This document shows, in pieces, positions 8,490 through 18,245 of a stretch of 64,000 nucleotides of DNA (within the stretch, counting starts at the first letter, position 1; each line of letters opens with the position of its first letter). The stretch comes from Corynebacterium guangdongense. GTDB taxonomy: Bacteria > Actinomycetota > Actinomycetes > Mycobacteriales > Mycobacteriaceae. Under the pieces are notes generated by a model. That model did not search any database. It was given only the letters and a program-made list of their open reading frames with translations, and had not been told where the DNA came from. The position numbers and the translations under genes were made by a program. Location: positions 2,666,001-2,730,000 of the forward strand of contig NZ_CP047654.1 of NCBI RefSeq assembly GCF_030408915.1. The letters are read 5' to 3'.

Positions 8490-9890
8490 ATGACTGACTA
8501 CGGACGGGGTGACTCCCACGGCAGCACCGGGTCCGATCGGAGCTTCGATCCGGACAAGTTCGTCCTGGGCAAGGACGGAAAGCCGCTGATCGACCGCTAC
8601 GGCCGTCCGGTCCGCCGCCGCTCGGCCAACCCAGGCTCCCGCGCACCTGAACCCCCGCCCCGCCCCCGGCAGGAGCGGCCCGATCCCGGCTACTCCCCCC
8701 GTCTCCGGCCACGTCCGGAGGATCGCCACGAACGCCCCCGCCCGGCCCCGGGCCCGGACCCGGCCTATGGCGGCGGGCGTCGCCCCTACAACCCCAACGA
8801 GACCCGCGCCGACCTCTCCGGCCCGCCCCGGCAGGAGCGGCCGCGCCAGGAGTTTCCGCGCGAGCGCCCCCGGCCGACCTACGCCCAGGATCTCTACGCG
8901 GAACCCGCTGCGCAGCCTTCCCGCGATCCCCGCCGGGACCGGGCGGTCGTCGCCCCCCGCCGGGACCGGGCACGGCGATCACGACCGCGTCGGGCCCCGG
9001 GCTGTCTCGGTCTCCTCGGCTGGTTCCTCGCCGTCCTCGTGGTGCTGACGATCGTCGTCACGCTCTGGGCCGACGCCCGCCTGACCCGCGTCGAAGCCAC
9101 CCCCGAGCAGCAGGTCGCCGACACCGCCGGCACCAACTGGCTGCTCGTCGGCTCGGACTCCCGCCAGGGACTCAGCGAGGAGGACATGGCGGAACTGGGC
9201 ACCGGCGGCGACATCGGCCTCGGCCGCACCGACACGATCATGCTGCTGCACCTGCCCACCTCCGGCCAGGCCCGTCTGGTCTCCATCCCCCGCGACAGCC
9301 TGGTGACCATCCCCGGCTACGGCGAGGACAAGGTCAACGCGGCCTTCGTCTACGGCGGGCCGCAGCTGCTGACCGACACCGTCGAGGAGGCCACCGGGCT
9401 GCACATCGACCATTACGCGGAGATCGGCATGGGTGGGCTGGCGAAGCTGGTCAACACCGTCGGCGGCGTCGAGATCTGCGTCGACTACCCGATTCAGGAT
9501 CCGCTCGCCAACCTCGACGTGCAGGCCGGCTGCCAGGAGATGGACGGCGCCACCGCCCTCGGCTACGTCCGTACCCGCGCCACCCCGCAGGGCGACCTCG
9601 ACCGCGTCGAGCGCCAGCGCGACTTCTTCGCCGCGCTGATGGACAAATTGACCGCCCCCTCCACGATGGCCAACCCGTTCCGGACCCTCGGCCTGATCAA
9701 CAACGCCGCGGGCACCTTCACCGTCGACGACGGCGACCACGTCTGGCACCTGATCCGCGTCGCCCTGGCGATGCGTGGCGGGGTGTCCACCGAGACGGTC
9801 CCCGTCGGCGGCTTCCTCGACACCTCAGTCGGCAACGTCGTTCTGTGGGACGAGACCGGCGCCGACGCCCTGTGGGGTTCGATGCGTTAG
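8490..9890 (+). CDS. lcpB: LytR-CpsA-Psr (LCP) family cell-wall polymer ligase, LcpB-like
   Basis: A 466-residue envelope enzyme. Residues about 1-160 are disordered and rich in Arg and Pro, about 168-190 form a single transmembrane helix (LGWFLAVLVVLTIVV), and about 215-370 are the extracytoplasmic LCP domain with NWLLVGSDSR, the arginine-rich active-site strands GRTDTIMLLHL and VSIPRDSLV, and YVRTRATPQGDLDRVERQ. LCP proteins transfer polyprenyl-linked polymers such as arabinogalactan onto peptidoglycan. Position near pheA matches lcpB of C. glutamicum; the symbol rests on that synteny. ATG 8490 is 7 nt after TAGGCT (8477-8482), so a leaderless mRNA is likely and the start at 8484 is not used. 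Confidence 0.88.
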   Translation: MTDYGRGDSHGSTGSDRSFDPDKFVLGKDGKPLIDRYGRPVRRRSANPGSRAPEPPPRPRQERPDPGYSPRLRPRPEDRHERPRPAPGPDPAYGGGRRPYNPNETRADLSGPPRQERPRQEFPRERPRPTYAQDLYAEPAAQPSRDPRRDRAVVAPRRDRARRSRPRRAPGCLGLLGWFLAVLVVLTIVVTLWADARLTRVEATPEQQVADTAGTNWLLVGSDSRQGLSEEDMAELGTGGDIGLGRTDTIMLLHLPTSGQARLVSIPRDSLVTIPGYGEDKVNAAFVYGGPQLLTDTVEEATGLHIDHYAEIGMGGLAKLVNTVGGVEICVDYPIQDPLANLDVQAGCQEMDGATALGYVRTRATPQGDLDRVERQRDFFAALMDKLTAPSTMANPFRTLGLINNAAGTFTVDDGDHVWHLIRVALAMRGGVSTETVPVGGFLDTSVGNVVLWDETGADALWGSMR

Positions 9891-9900
9891 CCGTTCGCGC

Positions 9901-9971
9901 AAAAAGTCCCGCCCCGGATGTGACCCTGGTGTGCACCTGCACACCGGGTAACGTCCGGGGCGGGACTTTTT
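9901..9971. terminator. Nested bidirectional terminator between lcpB and panD
   Basis: The outer arms AAAAAGTCCCGCCCCGGA (9901-9918) and its exact complement (9954-9971) close on an inner hairpin with arms around GGTGTGCA and TGCACACC (9928-9945). A-tract and T-tract at the two edges give U-runs on both strands, so it can terminate both convergent genes. Confidence 0.9.
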
Positions 9972-10010
9972 CACTACGCGGCGACCGTGCCCCGCGACGC
10001 CGGAGGGGAA

Positions 10011-10454
10011 CTACCCGCGCAGGTCCGCCTGGGCGTCCACGAGATCGCGGGCGAAGGGCGGGCGTTCCATCTCGCCGACCAGCGCCTCCGCCGGATCCGA
10101 ACCCAGCTCGACGATGCGGTTGTCGGCGTCGACGTGGACGACGCTGGGCACGAAGCTGCGGGCCTGGGCGTCCTCCATCTGCGCGTAGGCGATGAGGATG
10201 ACCAGGTCACCGGGGTGGACCAGGTGGGCGGCGGCGCCGTTGATGCCGATGACGCCCGAGCCCCGCTCGCCGGCGATGGTGTAGGTCTCCAGGCGTGCGC
10301 CGTTGGTGATGTCGACGATGGACACCAGCTCGCCGGGCAGAATGTCGGCGGCGTCGAGCAGATCCTGATCCACCGTCACGGAGCCCACGTAGTGCAGGTT
10401 GGCTTCGGTGACGGTGGCACGGTGAATCTTGGCGTGGAACATGGTGCGCAACAT
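10011..10454 (-). CDS. panD: Aspartate 1-decarboxylase precursor
   Basis: A 147-residue proenzyme that makes beta-alanine for pantothenate and CoA synthesis. It self-cleaves between Gly24 and Ser25 in YVGSVTVD to create the pyruvoyl cofactor; both residues are in the canonical place. Other conserved segments are [32 protein letters not shown] and GDLVIL. The C-terminal about 30 residues ([17 protein letters not shown]...) extend beyond the E. coli enzyme, as is usual in Actinobacteria. It is convergent with lcpB across a strong bidirectional terminator. panB and panC are not present here. Confidence 0.97.
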   Translation of the reverse strand: MLRTMFHAKIHRATVTEANLHYVGSVTVDQDLLDAADILPGELVSIVDITNGARLETYTIAGERGSGVIGINGAAAHLVHPGDLVILIAYAQMEDAQARSFVPSVVHVDADNRIVELGSDPAEALVGEMERPPFARDLVDAQADLRG

Positions 10455-10506
10455 GCGGACATCCTACGACGAGACCAGCTACTTTCGGAATCCCCTACAG
10501 GAGATA

Positions 10507-10520
10507 CGCACACGTGTGCG
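10507..10520. repeat. Palindrome CGCACACGTGTGCG
   Basis: A perfect 14-bp palindrome in the 157-bp gap between the panD start and the ugpC stop. A near-identical palindrome (CGCACATGTGTGCG) occurs at 17226-17239, in the same sort of position (5' of one minus-strand gene and 3' of the next). Could be a regulator site or a small hairpin; no other content is evident in this gap. Confidence 0.45.
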
Positions 10521-10611
10521 CGAGCCCTGACCCGCGCCCGCTTCGCCACCGCCGCGGACGGCGGGAGGCGTCGAGGGCGTCTCCGCGCACGCCGGCGGGC
10601 AGCCTCTGGGG

Positions 10612-11799
<1,188 letters not shown>

Positions 11800-11882
11800 G
11801 GTGGCCTTTTCTCCTTGAACAATACGGCAGCTGACCTCCTGGGACAGGTGGCCAGCTGCGGGTCAACCGGGTGGACGGGGGT

Positions 11883-12987
11883 CCTAGATGTACTGATCGG
11901 GGAGGTTGGTTAACCGTGTGATCGGTGGCTTGCCTCCCACCGCGGAATGGGCTCGGTGATGATTGTAGTGGTGGATCCAGCCCGGTAGGGCAGCTCGACG
12001 GGCAGCCTCCGAGTCATAACAAGTCGCGTAGGCCCACCCGTCCGCCAACGTCCGATGGAAGCGCTCGATCTTGCCGTTGGTCTGCGGCCGGTACGGCCGG
12101 GTCCGTTTCGGTGCCACTCCAAGATCAGCGCAGGTCCGTGCCCACAGATGTGATCGATAGGCCGACCCGTTGTCGCTGAGCACCCGGCTGACCGTCACCC
12201 CACGCCATCCAAACCAGGCCACCGCACGTTCCAGCACCCCCACCGCGGTCAGGGCCGTCTCATCGCCATGGATCTCCGCGTAGGCCACCCGGGAGTGATC
12301 ATCGATGACGGTGTGGACGAAGCAGTGCCCCAGCTTCGGGTTGTGGTGCTGATTTCGGGGTTTACCCGGTGTGGCGGCCCGGTTCTTCTTGCCTTGGGCG
12401 CGCCCGACGAAGCGCCAGCCCCCGCCGTCGGGGATCTGGCCGAACTTGGTGACGTCGACGTGGATGAGATCGCCGGGGTGGGGGTACTCGTAGCGGCGGA
12501 CGGGTTCACCGCTGTCGCGGTCCAGGCAGGACAGCCGGTTGAGGCGCCCGGCTGCCAGGATGCGGTGCACCGTTGAGGAGGAGACACCGCACATCAGCGA
12601 CAGTTGGACCGGTCCGATCCGTTTGCGCAGGCGCAGCGACACGATGCGTTTGGCCACGGCCTTCGGGGTTGTGGTGGGGCTGGTGGCCGGGCGGGAGGAG
12701 CGGTCCTGCATGGACTGGCCGCCCCGGTAGCGCTCGGCCCAGCGTTTGACGGTCGGCCAGGAGCACTGGAACCTCGCGGCGACTTCGGCGATGGGCCAGC
12801 CGTCGTCGACGACGAGTTGGGCGACCTTGAGACGGTGTTTCGGGGTCAGTGCTGCGTTAGGGTGGACCACAGGAGACCTTTCGTGTGGGTGGTTTGGATT
12901 AAGGCACTTTCCATTCCACACGAGAGGTCTTCGCTACGTCAGTAGTTCACACTGATTCGACCAACCTGTCCGATCAGTACACCTAGA
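11883..12987 (-). mobile_element. IS481-family insertion sequence with terminal inverted repeats and 6-bp target duplication
   Basis: The element spans 11889-12981. Its ends are 22-bp inverted repeats: TGTACTGATCGGGGAGGTTG... at 11889-11910 and, on the other strand, TGTACTGATCGGACAGGTTG... at 12981-12960, with two mismatches. Both flanks carry CCTAGA (11883-11888 and 12982-12987), a 6-bp target duplication that fits the NCTAGN preference described for IS481. The right copy contains the ugpB stop codon. Intact repeats, intact transposase and exact duplication suggest a fairly recent insertion. Confidence 0.93.
11884..12870 (-). CDS. IS481-family DDE transposase
   Basis: About 328 residues from the GTG at 12870 (AAAGG 6-7 nt upstream); an in-frame GTG at 12921 would add 17 residues of unusual sequence. 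Residues about 8-65 are a helix-turn-helix (AQLVVDDGWPIAEVAARFQCS, TVKRWAERY), followed by a second DNA-binding region, then an RNase-H-like rve domain. The DDE triad is visible as DLIHVDVTKFG, VLSDNGSAY and TNGKIERFHRTL. The end NLPDQYI runs into the left terminal repeat, so the stop codon lies in the target duplication (CTA, 11884-11886). It is complete and apparently functional. Confidence 0.93.
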   Translation of the reverse strand: MVHPNAALTPKHRLKVAQLVVDDGWPIAEVAARFQCSWPTVKRWAERYRGGQSMQDRSSRPATSPTTTPKAVAKRIVSLRLRKRIGPVQLSLMCGVSSSTVHRILAAGRLNRLSCLDRDSGEPVRRYEYPHPGDLIHVDVTKFGQIPDGGGWRFVGRAQGKKNRAATPGKPRNQHHNPKLGHCFVHTVIDDHSRVAYAEIHGDETALTAVGVLERAVAWFGWRGVTVSRVLSDNGSAYRSHLWARTCADLGVAPKRTRPYRPQTNGKIERFHRTLADGWAYATCYDSEAARRAALPGWIHHYNHHRAHSAVGGKPPITRLTNLPDQYI

Positions 12988-14302
12988 GCAGCGGCTCGAT
13001 GTCGCGCTCGTAGATGGTGACGAGCTTCTGCTCCGCGTCCGCCAGGGTGGCCTCGACGTCGGCCCCGGTCAGGGCGATGGACTCGAGGGCGTCGCCGATG
13101 GTGCGGTCGCCGCCCGGCAGGAGGACGCGGAAGTTGTCCTGCGGGAGGGTCTTCGGCAGCTGGTCGATGGCCACGCGGTACTCCGGGTTCTCCTCCAGGA
13201 ACGTGGCGTGCTCCGCGTCCTCGGCAGCGCCCTCGCGAACCGGGACATACCCGGTCTCGCGGGACCAGAAGGTGGTGTTCTCGACGTTGGTGATGAAGTC
13301 GATGAACTTCAGGGCGTTGTCCTGGCGCTCCTCCGAGATGCCGGCCGGGATGCCCAGACCTGCGCCGCCGGTGACGGCGCCGCCCTGGCCCTTCGGGTTC
13401 GGCAGTTCGGCGACGCCGACGTTGAAGCCGGCGGTCTCCATGACGGAGGACAGGTCACCGGTGGACTGGATGCAGGAGGCGATCAGGCCGGTGGAGAACT
13501 CGTTGGTGACGTCGGCGGACACGGTGGCGTAGCCGTCGTCGATGGTGGATTTGAACCAGTTGACCGCCGCGACCGTTTCCGGGGAGGTCAGCCGGGAGTC
13601 CCACTCGTCGGAGTAGGCGCCGTCCATCGTGCGCATCGGGCCGTGGAAGGTCCAGGAGAGGTAGTTAACGGCGTCGCCCCAGCCGTGGGCCTTCTTGCCG
13701 TCACCGACGACCTCCTGCAGCTGTGGGCCCCACTCCGAGAACTCCTCCCAGGTCTCGGGGCCGCGGTCCGGCAGACCCGCCTCCGCCCAGACGTCCTTGT
13801 TGTAGTAGAAGAGGACGGTCGAGCGGGCGTACGGCAGGCCGTTGTGGCCGCCGCCGAAGGCGTAGTCGTTGTACAGGGACTCGACGTACCCGGAGACGTC
13901 GACGCCCGTGCGCTCGGCGATCTCGTCGATGTTGGCGGTGGCCTCGTTGAGCGCGAAGTTGAACCACTCGGTGTCCGAGAGGACCACGACGTCCGGCAGG
14001 TCGGTGCCGGTCAGTGCCGCGTTGAACTTCTGGGACACCTCGCCGTAGTTGGCGCCGGCGTCGACGAGCTCGACGGTCAGATCCGGGTTCTCCGCTTCGA
14101 AGCGGGCGATGAGCTCGAGCTCCACGTCCTTGGAGGACGCCGGGTGGTTGGACCAGAAGACGATCTTGTTGGCGTCGCCGGCGGCGGCGCCCCCGCCGGT
14201 TGCGCCACCGGTACCTGCGCAGGCAGCCAGGGTGAGGCCGGCGCCGGTGATGCCGAACGCGGCGAGGAGCTGACGACGGGAGAGGGTCGGGTTGAAGGCC
14301 AT
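12983..14302 (-). CDS. ugpB: Glycerol-3-phosphate ABC transporter substrate-binding lipoprotein
   Basis: A 439-residue extracytoplasmic solute-binding protein. The N-terminus SRRQLLAAFG (residues 8-17) is a twin-arginine motif, followed by a hydrophobic stretch and the lipobox LAAC with Cys28, so it is probably a Tat-exported lipoprotein. The rest is a type 1 binding fold starting NKIVFWSNHPASSKD, typical of UgpB/MalE-like proteins. It is the third gene of ugpA-ugpE-ugpB; its stop codon TAG lies inside the CCTAGA target duplication of the IS element, leaving the protein intact. Annotation as glycerol-3-phosphate binder rests on operon composition; another sugar phosphate is possible. Confidence 0.88.
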   Translation of the reverse strand: MAFNPTLSRRQLLAAFGITGAGLTLAACAGTGGATGGGAAAGDANKIVFWSNHPASSKDVELELIARFEAENPDLTVELVDAGANYGEVSQKFNAALTGTDLPDVVVLSDTEWFNFALNEATANIDEIAERTGVDVSGYVESLYNDYAFGGGHNGLPYARSTVLFYYNKDVWAEAGLPDRGPETWEEFSEWGPQLQEVVGDGKKAHGWGDAVNYLSWTFHGPMRTMDGAYSDEWDSRLTSPETVAAVNWFKSTIDDGYATVSADVTNEFSTGLIASCIQSTGDLSSVMETAGFNVGVAELPNPKGQGGAVTGGAGLGIPAGISEERQDNALKFIDFITNVENTTFWSRETGYVPVREGAAEDAEHATFLEENPEYRVAIDQLPKTLPQDNFRVLLPGGDRTIGDALESIALTGADVEATLADAEQKLVTIYERDIEPLL

Positions 14303-14378
14303 GAGGGGGTTCCTTTTCGGTGGATGTGCCGGTGAATGTGTCGGCGGGAAGGTGGTGGTGGGAGGGACGGGGATTCGG

Positions 14379-15212
14379 TCAGCCCTTGACGGCGCCGGAC
14401 GTCAGCCCCTTGATCATGTACTGCTGCAACGCCAGGAAGATGACCAGAATCGGCAGCATCGTCATGATCGTCGCGGCCATGACCGGGCCCCAGTTGGAGA
14501 CGCCTTCGTTGTTCTGCAGCATCGTCAGTCCGATGGGCAGCGTCGCGGAGGCGGCGGTTTCCGAGATCAGGAACGGCCACAGGTACTGGTTCCATTCGTT
14601 GACCACGGTGATCATCGAGAACGCCACGAGGGTCGGCAGGGAGATCGGCATGAGCACCTTCCATAGCAGACCCCAGTGGCTGGCGTGATCCATGCGCGCG
14701 GCCTCGATCAGTTCGGTGGGGATGGACATGAAGTGGTTGCGCATGAGGAAGGTGCCGAAGGCGATGCCGGCGAGCGGGACGATGATGCCGAGGTAGGTGT
14801 CACGCCAGCCCAGGCCGGAGACCAGGGCGTAGTTGGAGATGACGGTGACCTCGGAGGGGACCATCAGCGCGGAGATGACCAGCAGGAAGACGAGGTTGCG
14901 TCCCGGGAAGCGCAGGATGGCCAGGGCGTAGGCGGAGAGGATGCCGAGGAAGATCTTGATCACGCAGAGAATCAGGGTGATCAGCACGGAGTTGCGGAAG
15001 TACGCGCCGAAGGGGACGCGCTGGAACACGTCGGCGTAGTTGTCGGCGTTCCACTGCCCCGGCAGCCATTGCACGGGCTGAGTGTAGATCTCCGACTGGG
15101 CCTTGAAGGAGGTCAGGGCGATCCACAGGAGAGGTACTCCGATGAACAGCACCGCGAGAATCATGCCCAGGTAGCCCAGGGCCCGGATCGTGGCATGGTG
15201 TTTGACGTCCAT
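14379..15212 (-). CDS. ugpE: ABC transporter permease, glycerol-3-phosphate uptake
   Basis: A 277-residue inner-membrane permease with six predicted helices. The cytoplasmic EAA loop reads ELIEAARMDHASHWGLLWKV, and the start MDVKHHATIRALGYLG leads into helix 1. It pairs with UgpA to form the membrane channel of the importer. ATG 15212 lies 2 bp after the ugpA stop with GGAAGGA upstream, so the two are coupled. The 76 bp between its stop and ugpB contain the ugpB ribosome binding site AAGGAAC and nothing else recognisable. Confidence 0.92.
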   Translation of the reverse strand: MDVKHHATIRALGYLGMILAVLFIGVPLLWIALTSFKAQSEIYTQPVQWLPGQWNADNYADVFQRVPFGAYFRNSVLITLILCVIKIFLGILSAYALAILRFPGRNLVFLLVISALMVPSEVTVISNYALVSGLGWRDTYLGIIVPLAGIAFGTFLMRNHFMSIPTELIEAARMDHASHWGLLWKVLMPISLPTLVAFSMITVVNEWNQYLWPFLISETAASATLPIGLTMLQNNEGVSNWGPVMAATIMTMLPILVIFLALQQYMIKGLTSGAVKG

Positions 15213-15214
15213 GG

Positions 15215-16141
15215 TCACTTGTCCTTCCTGTCCATGTAGCGCACCTGAATCACCGTGATCAGCAGGAGAATCAGGAAGAGGATGGTCGCGACCGTCGCGC
15301 CATAGCCGGCGCGGTAGTTGACGAAGGTCTCCTGGTACACCTGGTACACCAGCGTGGTGGTGGAATTTCCCAGCGGGCCGCCACGGGTCATGGTGTGGAT
15401 GATGTCGAAGACCTGCACCGAGTTGAGCATGACGGTGATCGACAGGAAGAAGGTCGTCGGCCGCAGCTGGGGCATCGTCACCCGCCAGAAGCGGGTCCAC
15501 GGCGACGCACCGTCGATCGAGGCAGCCTCGGCGAGATCCTTGTTCAGCCCCTGCAGCGCCGCCAGGTAGATCACGAAGGCGTAGCCGAGGTTCTTCCACA
15601 CGAAGGTGAAGGTCACCATGAACAGCGCCCACCAGCGGTCCTGGTAGAAGTTCGGGGTGGCGAGCCCGACGCGGCCCAGCAGGTCCTGGACGAGACCGAA
15701 ATTCGGATCGAAGACGAACTGGAAGGCCACGCCGATGGCGGCGCCGGAAATGACGTACGGGGCGAAGACCATGGAGCGGACGGCGTTGCGTCCGAAGAGC
15801 TTCTGGTCCAGCAGCATCGCCAGGGCCAGACCGAGGATCATCGACCCCGCGACGGCGAAGAGGGTGAAGATCGCCGTGTTGAGCAGGATCGTCTTCGTGT
15901 CCGAGCGGGTGAAGAATTCGACGTAGTTGTCCAGCCCGATGAAGGTGGAACGAGGGGAGGAAATGTTCCAGTTGAAGAAGGACAGCCGGACGTTGTCCAG
16001 AAGCGGGCGGTAGGTGAACAGGGTGAGCAGGATCAGGTTCGGGGCAAGCAGAAGTAGTGCCAGCCCCCACTCTGTTCTGCGAGACCAGACAGCACGTTTG
16101 CGCAGGGCGCCGACATCCTGTCCCTCAAAGCGAACAGTCAT
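15215..16141 (-). CDS. ugpA: ABC transporter permease, glycerol-3-phosphate uptake
   Basis: A 308-residue permease with six helices and an EAA loop (DLAEAASIDGASPWTRFWRV). It heads the ugp operon. The start ATG 16141 is preferred over the longer frame to 16222 because TACGGT (16154-16149) is exactly 7 nt upstream, implying a leaderless transcript. The C-terminus VIQVRYMDRKDK ends 2 bp before ugpE. Upstream, GTTAACC (16228-16234) and GATTAACAACC (16186-16196) resemble the CTTAACC repeats ahead of phoD and might be phosphate-regulator sites (inference). Confidence 0.92.
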   Translation of the reverse strand: MTVRFEGQDVGALRKRAVWSRRTEWGLALLLLAPNLILLTLFTYRPLLDNVRLSFFNWNISSPRSTFIGLDNYVEFFTRSDTKTILLNTAIFTLFAVAGSMILGLALAMLLDQKLFGRNAVRSMVFAPYVISGAAIGVAFQFVFDPNFGLVQDLLGRVGLATPNFYQDRWWALFMVTFTFVWKNLGYAFVIYLAALQGLNKDLAEAASIDGASPWTRFWRVTMPQLRPTTFFLSITVMLNSVQVFDIIHTMTRGGPLGNSTTTLVYQVYQETFVNYRAGYGATVATILFLILLLITVIQVRYMDRKDK

Positions 16142-16245
16142 GAATAAAACCGTACGTGCGGCATATTGCCAGCTTCCTACCACCGGATTAACAACCAGCG
16201 TCACTTTCCGCGCGGGGGTCATCCGACGTTAACCAAAGATGCTAC

Positions 16246-17037
16246 CTAGAGTTTGCCTGGTTCACCTGCATTTTCCTTCGCCAGGACGGGAGCTTCCGGA
16301 AAGAAGAGCTCCAGTGCGACGTCAGGGCGGTCGGTCGCCAGCACGTCGACGCCGAGGCTCTCGGCGAACTTCATGCCCGCCCTGTCGTTGACGGTCCACA
16401 GATAAGTCGGCAGGCCGCGGGCATCGACCAGACGGGGACTGCGCCTGGCCGCCTCGATCGACAGGCCGAGACCCCTCGGCCGCGAGAACAGCAGGTCACC
16501 GGGGTTGTGATCCAGCTCCCGGTCCCGGCGCAGGTACCAGCGGTCCAGCCGGGGGGCGAGTCTGGCGATCCGGCGCATCGCGGAATGCGAGAAAGAGATC
16601 ACGTGTATGCGCGGATCCTCCTGCAGCGCGTGCCGCGTCAGGCACCGCACCACCTCCTCCTCCAGGCGCTGATTCCGCAGGGCCGGGGACTTGATCTCGA
16701 GGTAGAGGTGCCTGTCACCCGCGGCGAGGACCATCTCGAGAAGTTCCTCGAGGGTCATCATGCGCTGCGGGAGCGACGTGGTGCCGACGTTGAGGCTGCG
16801 CAACTGAGCTGCGGTCAGGTCGGCCAGTCGGCCGGTGCCGTCCGAGGTGCGGTCGACCGTCGCGTCGTGCTGCACCATGACGACCCCGTCCCGCGAGAAA
16901 CGGACGTCGCATTCCACACCGTGGATGGGCATGGCCAGCGCGTTCTCGAAGGCCGCCGCGGTATTCTCGGCGAAACCGGGGGCGTTTCCGCGGTGCGCGA
17001 CGATCTTCGGGGCGATCTCCGGGCTGAAGGTGTCCAC
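16246..17037 (-). CDS. glpQ: Glycerophosphodiester phosphodiesterase
   Basis: A 263-residue TIM-barrel GDPD enzyme releasing sn-glycerol-3-phosphate from glycerophosphodiesters, the substrate of the adjacent Ugp importer. Catalytic signatures are VAHRGNAPGFAENT (His-Arg and Glu), VECDVRFSRDGVVMVQHD (metal Glu/Asp and general His), YLEIKSP and TVNDRAG. The product appears cytoplasmic because no signal peptide is visible. The GTG at 17037 is preferred, with GGGAG 5 nt upstream; the longer frame reaches 17091. It sits directly upstream of the ugp operon on the same strand, separated by about 100 bp that hold the ugpA promoter. C. glutamicum has a glpQ gene near pyk2 too. Confidence 0.88.
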   Translation of the reverse strand: MDTFSPEIAPKIVAHRGNAPGFAENTAAAFENALAMPIHGVECDVRFSRDGVVMVQHDATVDRTSDGTGRLADLTAAQLRSLNVGTTSLPQRMMTLEELLEMVLAAGDRHLYLEIKSPALRNQRLEEEVVRCLTRHALQEDPRIHVISFSHSAMRRIARLAPRLDRWYLRRDRELDHNPGDLLFSRPRGLGLSIEAARRSPRLVDARGLPTYLWTVNDRAGMKFAESLGVDVLATDRPDVALELFFPEAPVLAKENAGEPGKL

Positions 17038-17300
17038 TGTTCTCCCATGCTTCCCACGCTGTGTCCCGAACACGCCGTGTCCGGAACACACCGCGTCCGG
17101 CGGTACTCACCGTCGAACCCTAGGAGGGCAAAGGGAGGGCCTGTTGTCCGTGGGCTTAAGAACGGCCGACAATCCGGTGAATTCCCGGTTCCGGCCCGGC
17201 CGGCGCCCGCCACCCGGGACGATCACGCACATGTGTGCGCGATCCGGCCCCGGAAACGGGCGCGGCGCCCGCACAGCTGTGCGGGCGCCGCTCACCGACG
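17038..17300. promoter_or_regulatory. Intergenic region with two palindromes
   Basis: This 263-bp gap precedes glpQ and follows the DUF5926 gene (both minus). It contains GATCACGCACATGTGTGCGC (17221 on; core CGCACATGTGTGCG 17226-17239) and a perfect 30-bp loopless palindrome at 17262-17291 whose left arm is GCGGCGCCCGCACAG. The latter probably terminates the DUF5926 transcript although no U-run follows. The rest holds no recognisable gene. Confidence 0.5.
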
Positions 17301-18224
17301 CTAGCGGATCGTCACCTGGCGGGACTTGATGTTCTCGAGCTGCTTGCGCTCCTCTGCGCTGAGCGGCGCATCGTTGGCCAGCTCCGCAGCGATGAGCTTG
17401 TCGACGCGCTCGAGTTCACGGATGTAGTCCTCCGCCTCGGAGTCGGCGGGCAGATCCCACACCGGGACGACGAGGCCGTGGGTGCGGAAGACGCCGGCGA
17501 ACTTGGTGTCGTCGGCCAGCTGCAGCTCACCGCGGGCCGCGATGCGGGCCAGCGCGTTGAGCAGCGCGTTCTCGTCCTCGTCGACGCGGACCCAGCGCAG
17601 GTAGGCCTTGCCGCCGCCCGGGTTCGCCCACCAGGCGGACCCGGCGACGTCGGCCTCGACCCGGCGGGTGGGGGCGACGGTCTGGTTGGCCTGGTTGATG
17701 GCGTGCTGGACCTCGAAGGGGACGTCCGAACCCTCCGGGGTCCACCAGGAGAAGTCGTCGTGGACCTGGATGTCGATGGTGGTCTCGGCGTCGATGAGGT
17801 CGGTCAGCGTCGGCTGGTCGCCGTCGGCGACGGTGGACTCGAGGGAGTCGCCGCCGGTGGCGTCCTTGACCCAGTTCAGGGCGTAGGCCAGGTCGCGGCC
17901 CGGGTTGTGGGAGTGTTTGCGCACCTGGAGGGCGACGAAGCGTGTGCCGCCGAATTCGGCGTCGCGGACCAGGGCCGCACCGGCGCCCGGGAGCACCGTG
18001 GCGATCTCCACCTCGCGGTCGGAATCCTTGAGCTTCACGGTCGCGGTCGCGGACGGGATGAACTCCTGGAGGGCGACGAGATCGGCCTCGGCGGCGAGCC
18101 CCGCGTAGGGGCGGGGATCCTTCTCCAGGGCGGCTCGCTCGGCGGCGCGGGCGGCGAGCTTGGCCTGACGGCGGCTCATGCCCTCGGGGAGCTGTTCCTT
18201 CTCTTTACGGTTCTTCTTGGCCAT
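17301..18224 (-). CDS. DUF5926 family protein
   Basis: A 307-residue cytoplasmic protein with a Lys/Arg-rich start (MAKKNRKEKEQLPEGMSRRQ) and an alpha/beta body; matches the actinobacterial family DUF5926, whose function is unknown. Recognisable landmarks are HNPGRDLAYALNW, DDFSWWTPE and VDEDENALLNALARIAARGE. The C-terminal end is charged (SAEERKQLENIKSRQVTIR). The ATG at 18224 is chosen over 18233 because TAGATT (18237-18232) is exactly 7 nt upstream, a leaderless pattern. It lies between two paralogous glycerophosphodiesterase genes on the same strand but has its own promoter. Confidence 0.75.
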   Translation of the reverse strand: MAKKNRKEKEQLPEGMSRRQAKLAARAAERAALEKDPRPYAGLAAEADLVALQEFIPSATATVKLKDSDREVEIATVLPGAGAALVRDAEFGGTRFVALQVRKHSHNPGRDLAYALNWVKDATGGDSLESTVADGDQPTLTDLIDAETTIDIQVHDDFSWWTPEGSDVPFEVQHAINQANQTVAPTRRVEADVAGSAWWANPGGGKAYLRWVRVDEDENALLNALARIAARGELQLADDTKFAGVFRTHGLVVPVWDLPADSEAEDYIRELERVDKLIAAELANDAPLSAEERKQLENIKSRQVTIR

Positions 18225-18245
18225 GCGCCCCAATCTACAGGGCGC

